Shown: piece after piece, positions 7,164 through 11,165 of the stretch
Layout of the letters: every line of letters starts with the position of its first letter
How positions within the stretch are numbered: position 1 is the first letter of the stretch
NCBI GenBank assembly: GCA_039024435.1
Contig: JBCCQH010000160.1
Coordinates: 1-11,165 of the forward strand
Length of the DNA: 11,165 bases
Direction of reading: 5' to 3'
From: JBCCQH01 sp039024435
Lineage (GTDB): Bacteria > Bacteroidota > Bacteroidia > J057 > JADKCL01
Translations under genes and position numbers: made by a program
The notes under the pieces: model-generated
What the model saw: only the letters and a program-made list of their open reading frames with translations
What the model was told of the DNA's origin: nothing
Databases searched by the model: none

Positions 7164-7955
7164 ATGAGAAAAAATCTGCTACTGCTCGCGATTGCTTCGC
7201 TTTTCTGCATTTCGCACGGCATGGCTCAGGTATGTACGCCATTGCCGATTCCCCTTCCCGGTATCTATCCCAGCCCATTGACCACGGACAATCTCCCCGA
7301 CGGTCAGCAGGGAGTCAACTATTCGGAAACGGTGACCATTGTCGTCTTGGCCGATACCAGCCTGGACCTCTCGGTGTTTTTTCCCGGGTTGCCGACGGTC
7401 ACGGTGGCGGTCGAATACCAGCGCGTCAACAGCGTGAATGGCTTGCCTTCCGGACTGAACTTTGCCTGTGACATCTCCGGCTGCGAAATTCCGGGCGACT
7501 CCTCCGGCTGCGTCCTCATCAGTGGGATCCCCGATACCTCGGGGGTGTTTGAGGTAAGCATGGACATCGACATCGGATTTGAGATCCCAGCAGCGATTCC
7601 GGTCATCGGCGGTACAATTCAGGAACTGCCCCTTTTTGGCATCAGTTGGGATCTGGAAATCCAAAGCGGTGTCGGCATCGAAGAACTGCAAGAAAATCGA
7701 TTTGATGTCGTCCAAAATGGTCCCAATCCTTTCCGCGGATCCACCGATATCCACTACCATGTCCTCAAGTCCAGCCCGGTCGAATTTACGGTCATGGACA
7801 TTTCGGGACACATACTGCACCAGCGATCCGCACGCGCTGCCGCCGGTCGCAATGTCCTCACCTTTGATGCCACCGGCTATGCCCCGGGCATCTATCTGTA
7901 TCGCCTTTCGGACGGTGAGCGCTCGGTGACCCACAAAATGATCGTGGTTGACTGA
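7164..7955 (+). CDS. T9SS-secreted protein, type A sorting domain, Ig-like four-cysteine domain (copy 1)
   Basis: 263 residues from the ATG at 7164 (MRKNLLLLAI); a TTG 36 bases upstream in frame is disfavoured because it precedes the signal peptide. The signal peptide ends near residue 22 (GMAQ/VC). The mature N-terminal domain (about 23-170) contains G-V-N-Y-S-E-T, DTSLDLSVFFPGLPTVTV, GLPSGL and SGIPDTSGVF. These fit an Ig-like fold of the putative-Ig/cadherin type, with cysteines C24, C102, C107 and C116 that could form two disulfides. Residues about 178-263 are a type A T9SS C-terminal sorting domain: QNGPNPFRGSTDIHY, then MDISGHIL, APGIYLYRLSDG and the terminal THKMIVVD. The protein should cross the inner membrane by Sec and the outer membrane by T9SS, with the C-terminal domain removed by the sortase. 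The ligand or role is unknown. It is a paralogue of the next gene. Confidence 0.92.
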   Translation: MRKNLLLLAIASLFCISHGMAQVCTPLPIPLPGIYPSPLTTDNLPDGQQGVNYSETVTIVVLADTSLDLSVFFPGLPTVTVAVEYQRVNSVNGLPSGLNFACDISGCEIPGDSSGCVLISGIPDTSGVFEVSMDIDIGFEIPAAIPVIGGTIQELPLFGISWDLEIQSGVGIEELQENRFDVVQNGPNPFRGSTDIHYHVLKSSPVEFTVMDISGHILHQRSARAAAGRNVLTFDATGYAPGIYLYRLSDGERSVTHKMIVVD

Positions 7956-7991
7956 TTCCTCCTCCCTTTGTCTACACTCAATCTGAACTCA

Positions 7992-8774
7992 ATGAAAAAA
8001 ATCTCTACTCTGATCATTGTCCTTGCGTTTGCACTGGCGGGTACTGCCTCCGCGCAGTGCATGCCCGATCCCGGAATCACGGGCGGTGGCATCTTCCCTA
8101 CGCCGATTACCGGAGTACCGGTGGGCAACGTGGGAACGCCCTATGCAGAAGTCTTCACCATCAATGTCCCGCAAGACACCAGCCTCGACTTGTCGGTTTT
8201 TGCGCCGGGCCTGCCCACGCTGACCGTCACCGTCAATTTTCTGCAGATCGACTCTTTCGGGGGGCTACCTCCCGGGCTGACCTCCACCTGCAATCCGATG
8301 TCCTGCAACATCACCGGTGGCAACTCCGGTTGCATTGACCTGTCCGGAACCCCCACGAGCGGGGGCAACTTCATTGCAAACCTCCAGACGACGCTGAATG
8401 TGACCATTCCCGCATCGATCCCGTTCATCGGCGGCACGCAGCAGGATGTCCCCGGCCCCCTCGCATACAACATCGAAATACTCGGTGGCGTTTCGGTCGA
8501 TCCCGGAATGAATGGTGCTTTTACCGTGGACCAAAGCTTCCCGAATCCGGCCTCCGAGGAAACCCGGATCAGCTTCCACACCCCCTTCCAAAGCGAAATC
8601 GCTCTGGAAGTGTTCGGCGTGACCGGTCAGCGCGTATTTGCCCAGACCGTCAACTACCCCAGCGGTGAGCACGCCATCGACCTCGACGTGCGCTCCCTGG
8701 AAAGCGGTGTGTACTTCTACACCCTTTCGAACGGCAGCGAAAAAGTCACGCGCCGCCTGATCGTCTCGCACTGA
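7992..8774 (+). CDS. T9SS-secreted protein, type A sorting domain, Ig-like four-cysteine domain (copy 2)
   Basis: 260 residues from the ATG at 7992 (MKKISTLIIV); an in-frame TTG at 7968 adds eight residues with no support. The signal peptide ends after TASA or TASAQ (residues 21-22). The Ig-like domain (about 23-168) repeats copy 1 motif for motif: DTSLDLSVFAPGLPTLTV, GLPPGL, LSGTPTSGGNF and PASIPFIGGTQQ, with cysteines C23, C100, C105 and C114 at matching places. The sorting domain (about 178-260) has FPNPASEETRISF, VTGQRVFAQ, LESGVYFYTLSNG and ends RRLIVSH. The start lies 36 bases after the copy 1 stop with no promoter or terminator between, so the two form an operon, closed by the terminator at 8807-8834. 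Copies 1 and 2 are clearly homologous across the whole length but strongly diverged, so the duplication is old. Confidence 0.92.
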   Translation: MKKISTLIIVLAFALAGTASAQCMPDPGITGGGIFPTPITGVPVGNVGTPYAEVFTINVPQDTSLDLSVFAPGLPTLTVTVNFLQIDSFGGLPPGLTSTCNPMSCNITGGNSGCIDLSGTPTSGGNFIANLQTTLNVTIPASIPFIGGTQQDVPGPLAYNIEILGGVSVDPGMNGAFTVDQSFPNPASEETRISFHTPFQSEIALEVFGVTGQRVFAQTVNYPSGEHAIDLDVRSLESGVYFYTLSNGSEKVTRRLIVSH

Positions 8775-8806
8775 TCTCAAAAGAATTAAATACGAAATTT
8801 TTGGAA

Positions 8807-8834
8807 CGGGCCCCAGTACGGGGCCCGGCTTTTT
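8807..8834 (+). terminator. Rho-independent terminator after the T9SS pair
   Basis: CGGGCCCC (8807-8814) pairs perfectly with GGGGCCCG (8820-8827) across a five-base AGTAC loop. A GC step and a T-run with TTTTTGTTT follow from 8830. It lies 32 bases after the copy 2 stop. On the other strand the stem is followed by only a mixed A/T stretch, so it should act mainly on the plus strand, although it also sits between convergent genes. Confidence 0.88.
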
Positions 8835-8884
8835 GTTTCTCTTGACCAATTGTTTGCGCACGCCAATCCGAGGTTGTCAACCCA

Positions 8885-9538
8885 CTAAATCAGCCAGATC
8901 ATTACCCCGACATTTCCGAAAACGTTGAAGCGGGGCTGGTAGGCGTCCACGCCACTCACGGGGATCAGCAGGCCGACTTCGCCGTTGATTTCGAGGCGCC
9001 AGAGTTTGATCCCGCCTCCGATTCCAGCGTCCATTTGCCAGACACTTTGGGTAAGGCCATCGCTGAAGTTTCCGCGCTGCATGGTTCCGCCCACAAAAAG
9101 GTAGGTTCGCAGCAGCCGGGCGATGAAGCCCTTGCTGTAGAGCCGCGCGTCAATTTTGGCGGTCATAGCGTTCACCATGGGCCCTTGATCGGTGCGCAGG
9201 CGGTTGTAGGCAATGTCAGCGGCGACGGCGAGTCGGGTCGGTCGGAAGATGACCCGTCCCCCAAACCCAATCGGTCCTCCCGCCACCAGGCCCACGGCCA
9301 GCGTGTTTTTCTTTCGGCGGCGGCGCTTGCGTTTGCGCCGCATCTCCATCAGATTGATGTCCTGGGCCCGGAATGCTCCCCTTTCCGCGGTCCCCTGTGC
9401 GGCCCCGCTGAGAGAAGGATTCATCAATTCCGGAGAAAATGCTAGTCCCGGTTGGGCGTCCGCCCGCAACTGCGCCGTCGCGGGAAGTGCGGCCAGCATG
9501 AAACCCATGCCCCAAAGGGCCATCCACAATTTTTTCAT
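8885..9538 (-). CDS. Outer-membrane beta-barrel-like protein with polybasic segment
   Basis: 217 residues from the ATG at 9538 (MKKLWMALWG); ATGs at 9544 and 9604 are in frame, but the longer one adds a charged extension before the signal peptide. The signal peptide ends near residue 23 (ATAQ/LR). Residues 24-65 are low-complexity and probably unstructured, followed by an 11-residue all-basic run RRKRKRRRRKK (67-77). Residues 79-217 show alternating hydrophobic strands with glycine turns (NTLAVGLVAGGPIGFGGRVI, LAVAADIAYNRL, AKIDARLYSK, TYLFVGGTMQRG, DAGIGGGIKLW, LEINGEVGLLIPV, FGNVGVMIWLI). This is the pattern of a small outer-membrane beta barrel of about eight strands. The last residue is I rather than the usual F/Y/W. 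Function unknown. It diverges from the TPR gene at 9685. Confidence 0.8.
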   Translation of the reverse strand: MKKLWMALWGMGFMLAALPATAQLRADAQPGLAFSPELMNPSLSGAAQGTAERGAFRAQDINLMEMRRKRKRRRRKKNTLAVGLVAGGPIGFGGRVIFRPTRLAVAADIAYNRLRTDQGPMVNAMTAKIDARLYSKGFIARLLRTYLFVGGTMQRGNFSDGLTQSVWQMDAGIGGGIKLWRLEINGEVGLLIPVSGVDAYQPRFNVFGNVGVMIWLI

Positions 9539-9652
9539 AAGCATTTGTTCTTCTTTTTCGAATTCTGTCTTCAATTCAGGCGCGTCCCGGTCGGTTGCCC
9601 ACATTTACGGGATCGGTCAAGTGCAGGTTGTCACATGAAAGAAATCCGCAAA

Positions 9653-9680
9653 TTTGATTCCGGGAAATGCTGTAGCTTTG
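9653..9680 (+). promoter_or_regulatory. Bacteroidota-type promoter directly abutting the TPR gene start
   Basis: TTTG (9653-9656) and TAGCTTTG (9673-9680) are separated by 16 bases. The second is an exact match to the -7 element TAnnTTTG, and the spacing is just under the usual range. TAGCTTTG ends four bases before the ATG at 9685, so transcription would begin at or beside the start codon. No Shine-Dalgarno site would then be in the mRNA. Confidence 0.5.
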
Positions 9681-9684
9681 GGAA

Positions 9685-10950
9685 ATGGGGACGCTGCTGC
9701 GATATCTTGGATTCAGCCCACTCGTGATGCTTTGGCTGCTGGCTTCTGCCGCTCCATCGGCAGCGCAGGACACCCTTGAAATCCGCAAGGCGATGCAAGC
9801 CATGGAGAATGGCGACGTAGAGAGTGCGGTGCTCCTGTTCAATGACGCGATCACTTCGTTCCCTGACTCGGCGGATTTATACATGTTGCGGGGGATCTGC
9901 CGGGTGGAGACGGGACAAGGTGCGGAAGCAATGGCGGACTACGGAATGGCGATTCGCCTCGACCCTCAGCTTCCGGAGCCTTTGCTGGAGCGGGCCCGTT
10001 TGCACGTGGAGTTGGGGGATCTGGATGCAGGCTTGAAAGATATCCGCAAATGCCTGAGTCTTGCTCCCGATTTTGTGGAAGCGCTGCTGTTGCGGGCGGA
10101 AATCAATTTGGAGACAGGCAATCTGGAAGATGCCTGGAGCGATCTTGAAGCGGCGCGGCGCTTGGCACCCAAGGACCCTGAAGTCTACTGTTTGCGGGCG
10201 GAAGCCCAGGAATTTCTCGGCGACCTGCGCCGGGCGATCAAGGAAGCGAACCTGGCGGTGAAATTGGGTCCGGAGAACCCTCTGCCCTACGCGACCCGGG
10301 CGGGAGTGTTGTTGTATTCCGGGAATCCTCAGCCGGCTTTGCTCGACATCGAACAGGCGATTGCCTTGGCCCCTTACCAATACAGCCTGCTGAATACCCG
10401 CGCTTACATTCACTGGGCCAATGGGGACAGCAGTGCCGCCATGCAGGACCTCGCCGCTTACCTGGAAGCCGATACCGGAGCCTATACAGCTTACCTTACC
10501 CGGGCCTTTTTTCACGAGAGTTCCGGCCAATTGGTGGAAGCGGAAGCGGATCTGGAGCAGGCGCTACGCCGCCGTCCCACCGACGTCTACATCCTCACGA
10601 TGCTCGGGCACGTCTACGTCCGGATGGAGCGCTTCTCCCGGGTGGTGGAGTTGATGGAGCCAGTGGTGGAACGGTCGCCAGAATTGGCGTTTGCGTTTTC
10701 CTCGCTAGGGTTTGCCCGGTTCAAACTGGGAGATGAGAAAGCCGGGCTGAAGGATCTCAACCGCTCGATCAAGTTGGATTCCGGGGAGCCCCGGGCCTGG
10801 TACCACCGGGCGCTGGTCTACATCGCGATGGACAAGCTTGACCATGCTTGCGAAGACTTATTGATGGCGCAGGCCCTCGGTTTTGAAAATGCCTATCCGG
10901 AAGACCTCAAAGACGCCATCCGGGCAGCTTGCCAGAAAAAAGGGAACTGA
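9685..10950 (+). CDS. Exported protein of eleven tandem TPR units
   Basis: 421 residues. A signal peptide covers about residues 1-27: R6, a hydrophobic core LVMLWLLASA, then APSAAQ/D. An alternative ATG at 9727 would leave no positive n-region, so 9685 is chosen. From about residue 30 to 403 the protein is eleven TPR units in a near-exact 34-residue register, starting near 30, 64, 98, 132, 166, 200, 234, 268, 302, 336 and 370. Typical elements are LYMLRGICRVETGQ, PLPYATRAGVLLYSG and AWYHRALVYIAMDKLDHACE. The last unit has the A-C-E-D-L-x-x-A-x-x-L-G-F ending common in Bacteroidota TPR proteins, and a short capping tail follows. It probably forms a right-handed superhelix binding a partner in the periplasm or on the surface. 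No enzyme domain is present and no partner can be named. Confidence 0.9.
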   Translation: MGTLLRYLGFSPLVMLWLLASAAPSAAQDTLEIRKAMQAMENGDVESAVLLFNDAITSFPDSADLYMLRGICRVETGQGAEAMADYGMAIRLDPQLPEPLLERARLHVELGDLDAGLKDIRKCLSLAPDFVEALLLRAEINLETGNLEDAWSDLEAARRLAPKDPEVYCLRAEAQEFLGDLRRAIKEANLAVKLGPENPLPYATRAGVLLYSGNPQPALLDIEQAIALAPYQYSLLNTRAYIHWANGDSSAAMQDLAAYLEADTGAYTAYLTRAFFHESSGQLVEAEADLEQALRRRPTDVYILTMLGHVYVRMERFSRVVELMEPVVERSPELAFAFSSLGFARFKLGDEKAGLKDLNRSIKLDSGEPRAWYHRALVYIAMDKLDHACEDLLMAQALGFENAYPEDLKDAIRAACQKKGN

Positions 10951-11018
10951 GCGGGAACCACGACCGCCGTTTCTCCCGGCTAATTTTGCAATATGCTTGT
11001 CCGGAACTTTGCCACGAT

Positions 11019-11049
11019 TTTTGACACGGCTTTTGACACGAGATGTCAA
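11019..11049. repeat. Direct repeat and palindrome upstream of the transposase gene
   Basis: TTTTGACACG occurs twice, at 11019-11028 and 11031-11040, a 12-base period. The second copy overlaps the inverted repeat TTGACA-CGAGA-TGTCAA (11033-11049, six-base arms). The site lies 39 bases before the transposase start, so it could be a promoter/operator, a transposase binding site or part of the insertion sequence end. Which of these cannot be decided without the other end of the element. Confidence 0.45.
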
Positions 11050-11088
11050 TCGGCGGGTCGAGATTGCGGCCAAAGCTCGAATCTGCCC

Positions 11089-11165
11089 ATGAATCTATTC
11101 AACTTTATCGCCCAATTTCCCGACGAACAATCCTGCCGAACCCACTTCGGCGACTTGCGCAAGCA
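11089..11165 (+). CDS. IS1595-family transposase, N-terminal fragment
   Basis: From the ATG at 11089 there are 25 whole codons before the window ends. They contain FPDEQSCRTHFGDLRK (residues 10-25), after MNLFNFIAQ. The opening M-N-x-x-x-F-x-x-x-F-P-D-E-x-x-C-x-x-x-F-x-x-x-R is the start of IS1595-family transposases, just before their zinc-ribbon (C-x-x-C) region. The zinc ribbon and the catalytic DDE domain lie outside the window, so completeness cannot be judged. The repeats at 11019-11049 may belong to the left end of the element. Confidence 0.72.
   Translation, partial: MNLFNFIAQFPDEQSCRTHFGDLRK

Noticed and set aside
8265..8861. 198-codon minus-strand frame opposite the second T9SS gene, starting inside the terminator area
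   Set aside because: The plus strand encodes a full T9SS protein. This frame begins downstream of the hairpin terminator and shows no motif.
10951..10990. Possible terminator after the eleven-TPR gene (GGGA ... TCCC)
   Set aside because: The arms are only four to five bases with a long loop and no proper T-run, too weak to call.

Overview
The window looks like chromosomal DNA of a Bacteroidota bacterium with fairly high GC, perhaps a Saprospiria/Lewinella-type marine lineage; that finer placement is an inference. The evidence is two proteins with canonical type A C-terminal sorting domains of the type IX secretion system (T9SS, known essentially from Bacteroidota), a lipoprotein with the CPSGCxH motif that I recall from Bacteroidota exported proteins, weak Shine-Dalgarno sites, and promoter-like elements of the Bacteroidota TTG / TAnnTTTG type. 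I find no tRNA, rRNA or CRISPR array.

Layout, left to right. The left edge (1-141, minus) holds the first 47 codons of a Rpn/PD-(D/E)XK-type nuclease-like gene. Two more minus-strand genes follow: a lipoprotein (339-1112) and a PmtA/KsgA-like SAM methyltransferase (1251-1817). A divergent intergenic region (1818-2133) leads into a plus-strand cluster: an exported ankyrin-TPR fusion (2134-4185), a small exported protein that overlaps it by ATGA (4182-4667), and a cytoplasmic group II PLP-dependent decarboxylase (4721-6208). Next come an exported protein built of exact 37-residue helical repeats (6273-7079) and a tandem pair of paralogous T9SS cargo proteins (7164-7955 and 7992-8774) closed by a strong intrinsic terminator (8807-8834). 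A minus-strand outer-membrane-type protein (8885-9538) diverges from an exported protein of eleven uninterrupted TPR units (9685-10950). The right edge (11089-11165) holds the first 25 codons of an IS1595-family transposase.

How the genes work together: of the ten complete genes, eight carry a signal peptide or lipobox, and three of those are dominated by helical repeats (ankyrin, TPR, 37-residue). The region therefore mainly encodes envelope and surface proteins, probably protein-protein interaction scaffolds, with two cytoplasmic enzymes among them. The tightest functional unit visible is the ankyrin-TPR / small secreted protein / decarboxylase run. The T9SS pair is a clear tandem duplication. 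I do not see a recognisable defence system or biosynthetic cluster. The most interesting items are the unusual exported repeat proteins, the duplicated four-cysteine T9SS cargo, and a promoter whose -7 element ends four bases before a start codon, which suggests a leaderless mRNA.
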